IMG/VR virus record: IMGVR_UViG_3300021959_000167
Location: 1 to 35,483 of that record
Reading direction: 5' to 3' (one strand)
DNA: 35,483 nucleotides
From: a virus
The notes under the pieces: generated by a model
Database searches by the model: none
What the model saw: the letters and a program-made list of their open reading frames with translations, nothing else
Told to the model about the DNA's origin: nothing
Shown here: in pieces, positions 1 to 6,877 of the stretch
Layout: each line of letters starts with the position of its first letter
Numbering within the stretch: position 1 is the first letter of the stretch
Made by a program: the position numbers and the translations under genes

Positions 1-51
1 GATGATGCGATTGAGGTGTTTACATATTTATCAAATAAATTAACTAAATAA
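1..51 (+). CDS. Prohead protease, C-terminal end only (cut by window start)
   Basis: The first 51 bases encode the last 16 residues and the stop codon of a protein. They match exactly the end of the complete prohead protease gene at 26808-27485. It sits 11 bases before the major capsid gene, as in the complete copy. The truncation comes from the window edge and is not a mutation. Confidence 0.9.
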   Translation, partial: DDAIEVFTYLSNKLTK

Positions 52-62
52 ATTTTTCAAAA

Positions 63-1256
63 ATGAATGAAAATGTAAAAGCGCAATTGGATCAACTTGG
101 CGATTTAATCGATGCCAAATTGGAAAAAGCGCAAGGTCAAGCAATTGATTCTGCAACTGGAAAAGCGGATGAAATGCTTAAGAGTGAGATCAACAATCTT
201 ACTACTCAATTCAACGAGCGTTTTGATGCAATGGAAGTTGCAAACAAAAAACACTTTGAATCAAAACAAGATGTTTCCTTTAAAGGTGCTTTAACAAATG
301 CCATCAATGATGGTGCTATTGAAGCAATTGCAAAAGGAAATGCACGTTCTGCATCATTCGAGGTAAAAGCCGATATGACTGTTGCAGCCGATTTCACTGG
401 TGAAGTTATTCCCGCTGATAGAGTTGCAGGATACAAATTCGATCCTAGTCGTTCAGTTCACGTGAGAAACTTGATTCCACAAGGATCAACTTCATCTGAT
501 GTTGTTCGTTTCGTAAAAGAATCAGGATATTCAAATGGTGCTGCAACCGCAGCGGAGGGTGCTACACTTGCACAATCTGATTTTGATATGACTGCATCTG
601 ATGCAAACGTTCGTAAAATTGGAACGTATTTCCGCATCAGTGAGGAAATGTTGGCGGATACTCCACAACTTACATCATATCTTTCAGCTCGTGCGCCTGA
701 AAAACTATTATCTGTTGAGGATACACAAATCCTTTCAGGTAATGGCACTGCGCCAAACCTTTCAGGTATCATCACCGATGCTGCTGATTTTGATACTTCT
801 GCAAGTGGTGCGTTTTATCAAAGCGTAGAATCTGCAAATGAATTTGATGTGCTTGTTGCTACATTAAACCAATTGGCATTGAGTGAATATCAAGCGGATT
901 ACATTATGTTGAATCCAACTGATTTCCATAAAATCCTTTTATTGAAAGATAGCCAAAATAGCTATTTGAAAGATCAGGTTTATGCAGGTTTACAACCCGC
1001 TTTCATGGGTGTGCCAGTTGTGATCAACACTGCAATCAGTGCGGGAACATTCCTTGCAGGGAACTTCGGTGTTGGAACTCAACTTTGGGTGCGTGACAAC
1101 GTTGGTGTTGAATTCTTTAGAGAAGATGGCACAAACGTACGTGATGGTTTCGTTACTGTTCGTGTATCTGAAAGAATCGCATTGACAAACTACTTGCCAA
1201 ATGCGTTCGTAAATGGATCATTCTCAACTGCAAAAGCTGCACTTGAAACTCCCTAA
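63..1256 (+). CDS. Major capsid protein, HK97 fold (allele A)
   Basis: This is a 397-residue HK97-type major capsid protein, the shell subunit of the head. Residues 1 to about 95 are charged and helical, like the HK97 delta (scaffold) domain that the prohead protease removes. The shell domain follows from about residue 100, where the sequence turns to strand-rich text (SFEVKADMTVAADFTGEVIP) and includes a segment with GNGTAPNLSGI near residue 240. It lies directly after the prohead protease, as is standard. A second copy (27497-28690) differs at 15 residues by my count, ten of them in the first 94. A terminator hairpin follows the stop codon, which suits a highly expressed gene. The family call is firm; the cleavage point is inferred. 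Confidence 0.95.
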   Translation: MNENVKAQLDQLGDLIDAKLEKAQGQAIDSATGKADEMLKSEINNLTTQFNERFDAMEVANKKHFESKQDVSFKGALTNAINDGAIEAIAKGNARSASFEVKADMTVAADFTGEVIPADRVAGYKFDPSRSVHVRNLIPQGSTSSDVVRFVKESGYSNGAATAAEGATLAQSDFDMTASDANVRKIGTYFRISEEMLADTPQLTSYLSARAPEKLLSVEDTQILSGNGTAPNLSGIITDAADFDTSASGAFYQSVESANEFDVLVATLNQLALSEYQADYIMLNPTDFHKILLLKDSQNSYLKDQVYAGLQPAFMGVPVVINTAISAGTFLAGNFGVGTQLWVRDNVGVEFFREDGTNVRDGFVTVRVSERIALTNYLPNAFVNGSFSTAKAALETP

Positions 1257-1282
1257 TCAATAGGGCATTACAACCAACAAAA

Positions 1283-1315
1283 GGGGTTATCATATTCGAT
1301 AACCTCTTTTTTTTT
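1283..1315 (+). terminator. Rho-independent terminator after major capsid gene
   Basis: The arms GGGGTTATC (1283-1291) and GATAACCTC (1298-1306) form a nine-pair stem with a six-base loop, followed by nine T. In the other pass (28717-28748) the arms are GGGGTGAGC and GTTCACCTC. One T-A pair became G-C and another became G-U, so pairing is conserved while sequence changes. This is direct evidence that the hairpin is functional. Confidence 0.9.
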
Positions 1316-1334
1316 GCATTTTTTTTTGATTTTG

Positions 1335-1365
1335 TTTGGTGGGAAAAAATATTTTCTTATATTTG
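1335..1365 (+). promoter_or_regulatory. Bacteroidota-type promoter with palindromic spacer
   Basis: TTTG at 1335-1338 is followed by 19 bases and then TATATTTG at 1358-1365. This matches the Bacteroidota -33/-7 pattern. The spacer holds an imperfect A/T palindrome (GGGAAAAAATATTTTCTT) also found at the promoters at 13070, 20924 and 28871. It drives the 51-residue gene at 1387 and probably the genes behind it. Confidence 0.8.
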
Positions 1366-1386
1366 TACCAACAAAACGAAACAGAT

Positions 1387-1542
1387 ATGAACAATTTTCA
1401 AAGTATTACCGACAACAGATTAAGAAAAGATTTAATTTCAATAGCACAATCAATGCAAGGTCACCATTTCGCAAGATTAGCGATGATGATGGCGGAGGAA
1501 AGAGGCATTGATTTAAGCTATGAAGATGCTTTAAAACTTTAA
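1387..1542 (+). CDS. Small helical protein of unknown function (51 aa)
   Basis: I do not recognise this 51-residue protein. It looks all-helical, with the conserved text ITDNRLR near the start, a methionine run (LAMMM) in the middle, and SYEDAL near the end. The start at 1387 is chosen because the promoter -7 box ends at 1365, so the longer reading frame that begins inside the promoter cannot be translated from it. The second pass carries a divergent homologue of 50 residues (28923-29075) with the same ITDNR, MAMMM and SYEDAL landmarks, so the frame is under selection. It is the first gene behind one of the palindromic promoters, a position that suggests an early or regulatory role; this is inference. 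Confidence 0.7.
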   Translation: MNNFQSITDNRLRKDLISIAQSMQGHHFARLAMMMAEERGIDLSYEDALKL

Positions 1543-1552
1543 AAAAACAAAC

Positions 1553-1570
1553 GGGGAGGGCAACCTCCCC
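1553..1570. other. GC-rich hairpin with GCAA tetraloop between small genes
   Basis: GGGGAGG, loop GCAA, then CCTCCCC make a perfect seven-pair stem capped by a GNRA tetraloop. It is kept unchanged in the second pass (29085-29102) although the flanks differ. No T tract follows on the + strand, but the A-rich flank before it would be a T tract on the - strand. It could be an mRNA-stabilising structure or an antisense terminator. Confidence 0.7.
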
Positions 1571-1585
1571 ATAAAACTTGAAACA

Positions 1586-1702
1586 ATGAAACGGAAAATC
1601 GAAAACTTTATTTTTGACTGCATCATATATTTTGCAGCATTTGGATTGATGAGTGGCTTTGTGTACTTGTGTGCATTGGCTGATAAATGGGTTGGAGTAT
1701 GA
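1586..1702 (+). CDS. Tiny membrane protein (38 aa)
   Basis: This 38-residue protein has a basic start (MKRKIENF), then a hydrophobic stretch at roughly residues 9-31 that can span the membrane once, and a short polar end. Its stop codon overlaps the next start in an ATGA at 1699-1702, so the two are probably translationally coupled. The second pass has the same protein at 29119-29235 with identical amino acids by my reading but silent changes in the DNA, which supports it as a real gene. Function unknown; small single-span phage proteins sometimes act on the host envelope, but nothing here shows that. Confidence 0.65.
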   Translation: MKRKIENFIFDCIIYFAAFGLMSGFVYLCALADKWVGV

Positions 1703-1851
1703 AGCGCAAGGAAACAAAAATCAACAAAGGATTGTTGGGATGGCTTTTCTTTTTAGTTGGCGCACGTACAATTTACCTTTTCAATGATATATTTACGGGG
1801 ATTTTTTTGATCCTCATTGGATTTACAATGATGTTAAATAAAGGGGAATGA
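1699..1851 (+). CDS. Tiny membrane protein (50 aa)
   Basis: This 50-residue protein has a lysine-rich start (MKRKETKINKG) and two short hydrophobic segments, at about residues 12-20 and 32-44, suggesting a hairpin membrane protein. It overlaps the previous gene by four bases and the next gene also by four bases. The second-pass homologue (29232-29384) differs at only two residues by my reading, again with silent changes. Function unknown. The short overlapping chain from 1586 to 1988 looks like one operon unit behind the promoter at 1335. Confidence 0.65.
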   Translation: MKRKETKINKGLLGWLFFLVGARTIYLFNDIFTGIFLILIGFTMMLNKGE

Positions 1852-1988
1852 TGGATTATTTGAGTGCAGATTACAAAAGGTATTTGCAACTATTGGATGC
1901 AAAGGAATTCAGTAAGTTGCCATTGTCAAAACAATTGATGGTTTTGAAAGAACTCGGCGAATTGGAAAAGAAAATTGCTCAATCTTAG
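1848..1988 (+). CDS. Small helical protein of unknown function (46 aa)
   Basis: This 46-residue protein starts MMDYLSADYK and continues as charged helical text with SKQLMVLKEL in the second half. The start lies in an ATGATGA overlap with the upstream stop. The homologue in the second pass (29381-29536) is 51 residues long, with a diverged C-terminus beyond residue 36 or so, so the end of this protein tolerates change. It is followed by a terminator at 2023. No family recognised. Confidence 0.65.
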   Translation: MMDYLSADYKRYLQLLDAKEFSKLPLSKQLMVLKELGELEKKIAQS

Positions 1989-2022
1989 GGCATTTATTCA
2001 TAGTTTGTTTTTATTGTTGAAA

Positions 2023-2051
2023 AGGGCATCCATTTGGTTGCCTTTTTTTTT
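2023..2051 (+). terminator. Rho-independent terminator before PD-(D/E)XK gene
   Basis: AGGGCATCC, loop ATTT, GGTTGCCTT form a nine-position stem with one T-T mismatch and one G-U pair, running into a T tract. In the second pass (29559-29587) the mismatch is replaced by a G-U pair, so the stem is kept or improved. Confidence 0.8.
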
Positions 2052-2064
2052 GTAGATTTATTTT

Positions 2065-2442
2065 GTGAATGCAAACCAATTTGGATGCTTTGCGGAATAT
2101 CGATTCGCAATTCGTGCAATGGAATGGGGTTTCAATGTTTCCATGCCATTGCTTGATGCATCCGCATACGATGCCATTGTGGAAAAGAATGGTGTTGTGC
2201 GTAAAATACAAATCAAATCAATTTCAGAGGCACGTACAATTAAGGAAAATCGTGAGGATGTGCAATGTGTATTGCGTAGGGATGGCAAATCATATCCAAT
2301 TGAAATGGTTGATTACTTTGCAATTTACGTTGAACGTGATCGTGGGTTTTATATTATTAAGAATAACGGGCAAAAAACAATCAGGTTATCAACAGAGGGT
2401 ATATATAAAAAAAATTTGAATAACTTTGCGATAATTCTGTGA
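2065..2442 (+). CDS. Small PD-(D/E)XK nuclease-like protein
   Basis: This 125-residue protein has the arrangement of a minimal PD-(D/E)XK nuclease: a helix with E11 (GCFAEYRF), then D36 in SAYDAIVE, then the strand KIQIKS with Q49 and K51. The pattern resembles small homing or intron-associated endonucleases and resolvase-like proteins of that superfamily. The only usable in-frame start is GTG at 2065, because a TAG lies 12 bases upstream. A possible -7 box (TAGATTTA, 2053-2060) ends four bases before the start, so a leaderless message is possible. It is preceded by a terminator, so it is its own transcription unit. The second-pass copy (29601) differs at about 13 residues, none at the putative catalytic positions. 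Role is unknown; DNA cleavage is inferred from the motif. Confidence 0.7.
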   Translation: MNANQFGCFAEYRFAIRAMEWGFNVSMPLLDASAYDAIVEKNGVVRKIQIKSISEARTIKENREDVQCVLRRDGKSYPIEMVDYFAIYVERDRGFYIIKNNGQKTIRLSTEGIYKKNLNNFAIIL

Positions 2443-2470
2443 GGGATTTTTTTCTGTTTCAACTTAAAAG

Positions 2471-2500
2471 GAGGCGCAATCAATGTGCCTCTTTTTTTTT
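2471..2500 (+). terminator. Rho-independent terminator before neck genes
   Basis: GAGGCGCA (2471-2478), loop ATCAA, TGTGCCTC (2484-2491) form an eight-pair stem with one G-U pair, followed by nine T. The copy at 30007-30036 is identical. Because it lies inside the longer reading frame starting at 2439, it argues that the connector gene starts later, at 2523. Confidence 0.88.
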
Positions 2501-2507
2501 AACTTTA
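2500..2507 (+). promoter_or_regulatory. Candidate -7 box for the neck operon
   Basis: TAACTTTA directly follows the terminator T tract and lies 15 bases before the ATG at 2523. It matches TAnnTTTG except for the last base. No -33 element is clear because the T tract occupies that position. Confidence 0.45.
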
Positions 2508-2522
2508 CACAAAATAAATGCA

Positions 2523-3035
2523 ATGAGGCAAATCACAATAAATTCCACAACTGGAAATGAAATCATCAGCATTCAGGATGTTAAAGATTTCGCAAGGATT
2601 GATACATCCGCTGATGATACGTTGATTAGTTTGATGATTGAAACCGCACGAATATGGTGCGAAAATTACATTTCAAGGGATATTGTTCCAAAAAACAGAA
2701 CTTATTATTTAGATGCAACCCAAACGGGATTGATTGATTTGCCATTTTCACCAGTGGCATCAGTTGAATCGGTTACAATAAATGATGAAACCGCAACGTA
2801 CACAATACTCGGGTTGAATAATGAAACGATTGAATTGGATGGCGGTGCTGCGGAAAAGGTAAAAATAACGTACATAACGGAGGGTATTAACAATGCAATG
2901 ATGAAACAAGCAATGTTGCAAACAATCACAACGTATTATGATAATCGTGCCGATTTTGTTCAGGGTGCAAACGTGCATTTGATTCCAACAAATGCCAAAA
3001 CAATACTTTCATCTTACAAATCAATGTTTGTTTAA
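2523..3035 (+). CDS. Head-tail connector (gp6-like adaptor)
   Basis: This 170-residue protein matches the phage gp6 / phiE125 gp8-like connector family that forms a ring under the portal. It has the typical opening in which a helical segment (SIQDVKDFARID, then DDTLISLMIETARIWCENYISRD) precedes a strand domain with LPFSPVASVESVTI. The start at 2523 follows a terminator and a possible promoter; a frame extension up to 2439 exists but runs through the terminator. It overlaps the next gene by one base (TAATG). Identical copy at 30059-30571. Confidence 0.88.
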   Translation: MRQITINSTTGNEIISIQDVKDFARIDTSADDTLISLMIETARIWCENYISRDIVPKNRTYYLDATQTGLIDLPFSPVASVESVTINDETATYTILGLNNETIELDGGAAEKVKITYITEGINNAMMKQAMLQTITTYYDNRADFVQGANVHLIPTNAKTILSSYKSMFV

Positions 3036-3358
3036 TGGATGCGGGGAAATTAAATAAAAGGATTAAAATACTGCGATTGACTAAAACCGCAGATGGGTTT
3101 GGTGGCTTTACAAGTTCCGAAACCATTGTGCATACCTTTTGGTGCGCATACAAGGAAAATTCAGGCGAAATAACGCAGGAAAACGGAATTAGGGAGCAAC
3201 GCACCGCAATTGAAATAATACTGCGGGAAAAGGCAGCAAATCAAATCCTGATGAGTGATGTGTTGCAATTGGAATCATCCAATGAAAAATTTCGAATCAA
3301 TGACAAGTTTGATTCCACGATTGACAAGTACACAACAATTAAAGCGGTTACGATATGA
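3035..3358 (+). CDS. Head closure / head-tail joining protein
   Basis: This 107-residue protein fits the SPP1 gp16-like head-tail joining family: an N-terminal LNKRIKILR segment, the loop DGFGGFTSSE, then a small beta barrel including WCAYKENSGE and a C-terminal strand set. Such proteins plug the connector after DNA packaging. It overlaps the connector by one base and the next gene by four bases, consistent with the usual connector, closure, gp10, terminator order. Identical copy at 30571-30894. Confidence 0.85.
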   Translation: MDAGKLNKRIKILRLTKTADGFGGFTSSETIVHTFWCAYKENSGEITQENGIREQRTAIEIILREKAANQILMSDVLQLESSNEKFRINDKFDSTIDKYTTIKAVTI

Positions 3359-3795
3359 AAGCGGGTGTGAAAATCAATCAAGCGGATTTGGTGAAGTTGA
3401 ATAAAAAACTTGCGCAATTGCAAAAGTTCTCAAAACAAGAACTTGCCAATGAAGTTGGCAGGGGTGCAATGGAAATTGTTGGCAGGGCAAAACAATCCGC
3501 TCCAAAGGATACGGGTGCATTGCGCCAAAGTATCAATTCGGAGGCATCGGGAAAAGGTGTTGCGGTTTATGCAAATGCTAATTATGCGCCTTATATTGAA
3601 TTTGGCACTGGATCACAAGTGAGTTTGGCTGATATGAAAGAACTTGGAATCCCTGATGCGTATGCAGCGCAATTCAAAGGCAAAGGAATTCGTGAGGTGA
3701 ATTTACCAGCACGACCATTTTTCTTTTCATCCGCAAGGGTTGGTTTCAATAATATGCTCAAACGAGTGGATAAAAAACTTAAAAAATTAACATGA
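3355..3795 (+). CDS. HK97 gp10-like neck/tail protein
   Basis: This 146-residue protein belongs to the HK97 gp10 family. The hallmark text is SAPKDTGALRQSI near residue 50 and YAPYIEFGTG near residue 80, with PARPFFFSS near the end. Family members act at the head-tail interface or in tail completion. It overlaps both neighbours by four bases. Identical copy at 30891-31331. Confidence 0.9.
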   Translation: MKAGVKINQADLVKLNKKLAQLQKFSKQELANEVGRGAMEIVGRAKQSAPKDTGALRQSINSEASGKGVAVYANANYAPYIEFGTGSQVSLADMKELGIPDAYAAQFKGKGIREVNLPARPFFFSSARVGFNNMLKRVDKKLKKLT

Positions 3796-4277
3796 GAGAG
3801 GTTATTCATCGCATACGAAAAGCCATCATTGATCGTTTAACAAACGAAGTTTCATTGCGTGGCAATATCGTGCCAATTTATGGCAGAGTGCCATCAGATG
3901 CAACGTATCCATTTGTACGGGTTTATTCCCTTACAAACAATGAAGTTGATCAAAATCAAACAACATTCAATTCCGAAGTGATTACAAGGATTGAAGTGGT
4001 TACAAGATTTGAATCGGACAATGGAGGGGAACTGGATTGCAACCTAATTGTTGATGAATGTTTATCTTTGTTGCGCACACGATCTGCAAACTATTTTGAT
4101 TTAAGCGCACAAGGATTCAATGTGTACACATCACAAAATGAGGGCATTCAGTATATTGAGCAAGATTTGAGTGATCACACATATTTCAGGGCAATCATTG
4201 AACTTTCCAATCGTGTGGAACAAATTCCTCCATCGGGTGGGTTACAAAACGAATTACAATTTGAATTACAATCATAA
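3792..4277 (+). CDS. Tail terminator-like protein (DUF3168-like)
   Basis: This 161-residue protein lies where tail terminator (tail completion) proteins are found, directly after the gp10-like gene. The N-terminal helix (REVIHRIRKAIIDRL), the text IYGRVPSDATYPFVRVY and a central strand with RIEVVTRFES resemble DUF3168-type tail terminators, which cap the tube. Assignment rests on position and general likeness. It overlaps the next gene by one base. Identical copy at 31328-31813. Confidence 0.7.
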   Translation: MREVIHRIRKAIIDRLTNEVSLRGNIVPIYGRVPSDATYPFVRVYSLTNNEVDQNQTTFNSEVITRIEVVTRFESDNGGELDCNLIVDECLSLLRTRSANYFDLSAQGFNVYTSQNEGIQYIEQDLSDHTYFRAIIELSNRVEQIPPSGGLQNELQFELQS

Positions 4278-4867
4278 TGGCAAAAATTAATTTTACAAAT
4301 AAAACGGATAATCAAACATCGGAACTTGCGGAAATTTACAAGGTTACCGCAGCCAATGTGAATGAAATCAAAACAAGCGTAAATGCGCTATATGATACAC
4401 TTGGGGGGTTTGCATTCTATGAGGATGCCACAACTGAAACAACTCCGATTCAAGTCACTGCGGATACGTGGGTTGATTTAACCAATGACAAAGCGGGATC
4501 GGGTACGCTTACAACTTACAAGCCATCATATATCACTGGGGATTTGTGGGATTCAGCAACCAACACAATTGATTTGGATGAAATTGCCAATGGAAAAGTT
4601 GTGGTTGTTAGAACTGATTTTGAATACACTGCGGATTCAAGCAATCAGCACGTTGATGCAAGATTGTATTTTCCTGATATTTCAAAGGAGTTGCATTTTT
4701 TACACGCTGATTTAGGCAGTGAGCATGGCGCACATCATTACGTGAACACAATCCAATTTTATGTTGATAGCAACATCCAAACAAGTGATGTGAAAATACA
4801 ATTTCAATCATCGGGATCTGGTGATTTGAAAGTCAATGGTTTTATGATTACAATTTTGAGTTTCTAA
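4277..4867 (+). CDS. Putative trimeric jelly-roll surface protein
   Basis: This 196-residue protein begins with a helical, coiled-coil-like segment (about residues 12-42) and continues as beta-rich sequence with alternating hydrophobics (VVVVRTDFEY, ARLYFPDI, TIQFYVDS, VKIQFQSSGSGDLKVNGFMITI). That layout resembles short trimeric fibres or receptor-binding heads with a C1q/TNF-type jelly roll. It has no recognisable enzyme motif. Placed between the neck genes and the endolysin, it may be a head or neck decoration or a receptor-binding fibre; I cannot tell which. Identical copy at 31813-32403. Confidence 0.55.
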   Translation: MAKINFTNKTDNQTSELAEIYKVTAANVNEIKTSVNALYDTLGGFAFYEDATTETTPIQVTADTWVDLTNDKAGSGTLTTYKPSYITGDLWDSATNTIDLDEIANGKVVVVRTDFEYTADSSNQHVDARLYFPDISKELHFLHADLGSEHGAHHYVNTIQFYVDSNIQTSDVKIQFQSSGSGDLKVNGFMITILSF

Positions 4868-4868
4868 A

Positions 4869-5222
4869 ATGAAGCATTTTAAAATAAGCGAGTTTGATTC
4901 ACCTGATGAAGTTGGGAGTGGTGAACGTATGGATGCCGATGTGCTGCAAATGATTGACAAAGCACGTACAATTTTTGGCAAACCAATACGTGTAAATTCG
5001 GGAGTGCGCACGATTGCTCACAATGAAAAGGTTGGCGGATCAAAATCATCAAGCCATTTGAAAGGGTATGCAATTGATGTGAGTTGCGACAATTCAGCGG
5101 ATCGTTTTCGTTTGATTGAAATTTTGATGCTTGTTGGTTTCAATAGATTAGGGATTGCCAAAACGTTTATTCACGTTGATAATGATCCTGATAAAAGTAA
5201 GAATGTTATTTGGGTGTACTAA
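4869..5222 (+). CDS. Endolysin, M15-type peptidase
   Basis: This 117-residue protein is a compact zinc peptidase of the M15A / D-Ala-D-Ala carboxypeptidase-like family, which cuts peptidoglycan cross-bridge or stem peptides. The zinc ligands are visible as H63 and D70 in SSHLKGYAIDV and H102 in FIHVD; NSGVRT near residue 43 is also typical. There is no signal peptide, so release would need a holin, which is encoded next (one-base overlap, TAATG). Its length is normal for a single-domain phage M15 enzyme. Identical copy at 32405-32758. Confidence 0.92.
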   Translation: MKHFKISEFDSPDEVGSGERMDADVLQMIDKARTIFGKPIRVNSGVRTIAHNEKVGGSKSSSHLKGYAIDVSCDNSADRFRLIEILMLVGFNRLGIAKTFIHVDNDPDKSKNVIWVY

Positions 5223-5608
5223 TGAAAACATTGTTGGCAAAATTATTGGGTTTGAATAGTGGTGGGCAATCATCATTGGGTGAATTTGCAAAGGATTTGC
5301 GTGAAGCAATCAAAGGCAAAGAAATTGATCCTGATAAAATGATGGATCTTGTAAAGGTACAAAGTGAAATCAACAAGATGGAGGCACAACATCGGAGCGT
5401 ATTTGTTGCGGGTTGGCGACCATTCATTGGTTGGATTTGTGGGATTGCACTTTTGTACAACTTCATTATTCGTGATGTGATTGCGTGGGTTTCACCTGAT
5501 GCAATGCCTCCCGCAATTCAAATGGACCAACTTATAACGATTTTGTTAGGTATGCTAGGATTGGGCGGATTACGTACCTTTGAAAAGATAAAAGATAAAA
5601 GCAAATAA
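5222..5608 (+). CDS. Holin, 3TM superfamily-like
   Basis: This 128-residue protein matches the Holin_3TM pattern: an N-terminal helical cytoplasmic part (about 20-58), the landmark VAGWRPFIGWICGIALLYNF (residues 62-81) beginning a membrane span that ends near 90, and a last span at about 101-119 before RTFEKIKDKSK. It would form the membrane lesion that lets the neighbouring M15 peptidase reach the wall. The start at 5222 is preferred over a TTG-like start 12 bases upstream because it gives the common one-base overlap with the endolysin stop. Identical copy at 32758-33144. Confidence 0.88.
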   Translation: MKTLLAKLLGLNSGGQSSLGEFAKDLREAIKGKEIDPDKMMDLVKVQSEINKMEAQHRSVFVAGWRPFIGWICGIALLYNFIIRDVIAWVSPDAMPPAIQMDQLITILLGMLGLGGLRTFEKIKDKSK

Positions 5609-6865
5609 ATGGGAGTAAAAGATACCGCAAATTTGGCAATGATTCCCGCAGCGTATGCGGAGGACAAAGTTTATTCCGTTTTGCCATCCGATGGTGATGG
5701 GGATTTCACATTCACACGCACTGGATCAGGCACACGCATAAACAAAGGCGGTTATATTGAAACAATGGCAGAAAACGTGCCTCGTTTGAATTATCGTTTG
5801 GATGCGGATGGAAACCCAACGGAATGCGCTGAATTACTATTGGAGGAGTCAAGGCAAAACATCAAAACATATTCGGAACAAGTTGGGAGTTGGACACAAT
5901 CAAGCATCAGTACATCATCAAATCAAGCCATTGCGCCAAATGGAACTTTTACTGCGGATAAAATAATTGAAGATACAGCAACAACCTCACACAAAGTTTA
6001 TCAATCAGTTTTAACAACAAGTGGGCAACCATATACTTGGAGCGTATTTTTAAAAGCAGACACAAGGAGCAAAGCACGTTTGAACATTTTTGGTGCTTAT
6101 GCTGAATTTGATATTACAAATGCATCCGTAATTGCAACAAGTGGAGTAATAAGCCAAAGCATCGAAAGATATCCAAATGGATGGGTGCGTTGCTCAATCA
6201 CTGAAACCGCAAATTCATCATCAACATTAACTTACGTTTATTTATTAAATAATGCAGGAAGTGTGAGCTATACTGGCGATGGCACAAGTGGTTTATTTGT
6301 TTGGGGTGGGCAAATGGAACTTGGCAGTACAATGACAAGTTACATTCCAACTCCATCATCATCAGCAATCACACGCAACAAGGATTCCGCAATAAAACAA
6401 CCATTTGGGGATTTAGCAGGTGATTATCCAATTACACTATATTGGAAAGGGCGCATCACTGGATACGATTCGGGAGGTTTCAATACACAAAGTTTTGCAG
6501 GAATTGCAAAAAATAATGATGCAATCAGATATTTGAATTTGAAGTTTTATTCAACAACTCAATTGCAACTTGAACGGAGGAACACAACACAAAGAATCGA
6601 TTATATTTCATATACAACACAATTGGATGATGTGAAAAAAATTGCGATCAAATATATTTCAAGCACACACGTTGTGATTTATATTGATGGAATCGAAGTT
6701 TTTAATGATTCATCACTCACTGCGGTTTCATGGGATTTTGATTCCATATATATTGGGCAATTCAGATACAATGCAGATACGGGAAAACGTATTCCCGCTG
6801 ATGAATTATTTGTGTGGAACAAGGCACTTACCGATGCGGAAATGGTTGAAATAACAACTCCATAA
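5609..6865 (+). CDS. LamG-like carbohydrate-binding virion protein
   Basis: This 418-residue protein starts with the phage-typical block FTFTRTGSGTRINKGGYIE, NVPRLNYRLD and ELLLEESRQN (about residues 33-86). A central beta-sandwich-like region follows (about 90-250). The C-terminal third (about 270-418) looks like a concanavalin A / LamG domain, ending in IYIGQFRYNADTG and ELFVWNKALTDAEM. Proteins with this layout are phage head spikes, fibres or tail adhesins that bind surface glycans. It begins directly after the holin stop. The receptor role is inferred. Identical copy at 33145-34401. Confidence 0.75.
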   Translation: MGVKDTANLAMIPAAYAEDKVYSVLPSDGDGDFTFTRTGSGTRINKGGYIETMAENVPRLNYRLDADGNPTECAELLLEESRQNIKTYSEQVGSWTQSSISTSSNQAIAPNGTFTADKIIEDTATTSHKVYQSVLTTSGQPYTWSVFLKADTRSKARLNIFGAYAEFDITNASVIATSGVISQSIERYPNGWVRCSITETANSSSTLTYVYLLNNAGSVSYTGDGTSGLFVWGGQMELGSTMTSYIPTPSSSAITRNKDSAIKQPFGDLAGDYPITLYWKGRITGYDSGGFNTQSFAGIAKNNDAIRYLNLKFYSTTQLQLERRNTTQRIDYISYTTQLDDVKKIAIKYISSTHVVIYIDGIEVFNDSSLTAVSWDFDSIYIGQFRYNADTGKRIPADELFVWNKALTDAEMVEITTP

Positions 6866-6877
6866 AATAAAAATAAA

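Noticed and set aside
63-1256. Diversity-generating retroelement acting on the capsid gene
   Set aside because: Allele differences are mostly silent and spread over the cassette, not adenine-specific changes in one short variable region, and no reverse transcriptase gene is present.
2439-2522. A longer start for the connector gene at 2439
   Set aside because: The extension passes through a strong terminator and its residues are unlike the connector family, which begins at the ATG at 2523.
2518-2526. A three-codon leader frame (ATGCAATGA) overlapping the connector start
   Set aside because: It could couple translation, but three codons give no evidence beyond chance.
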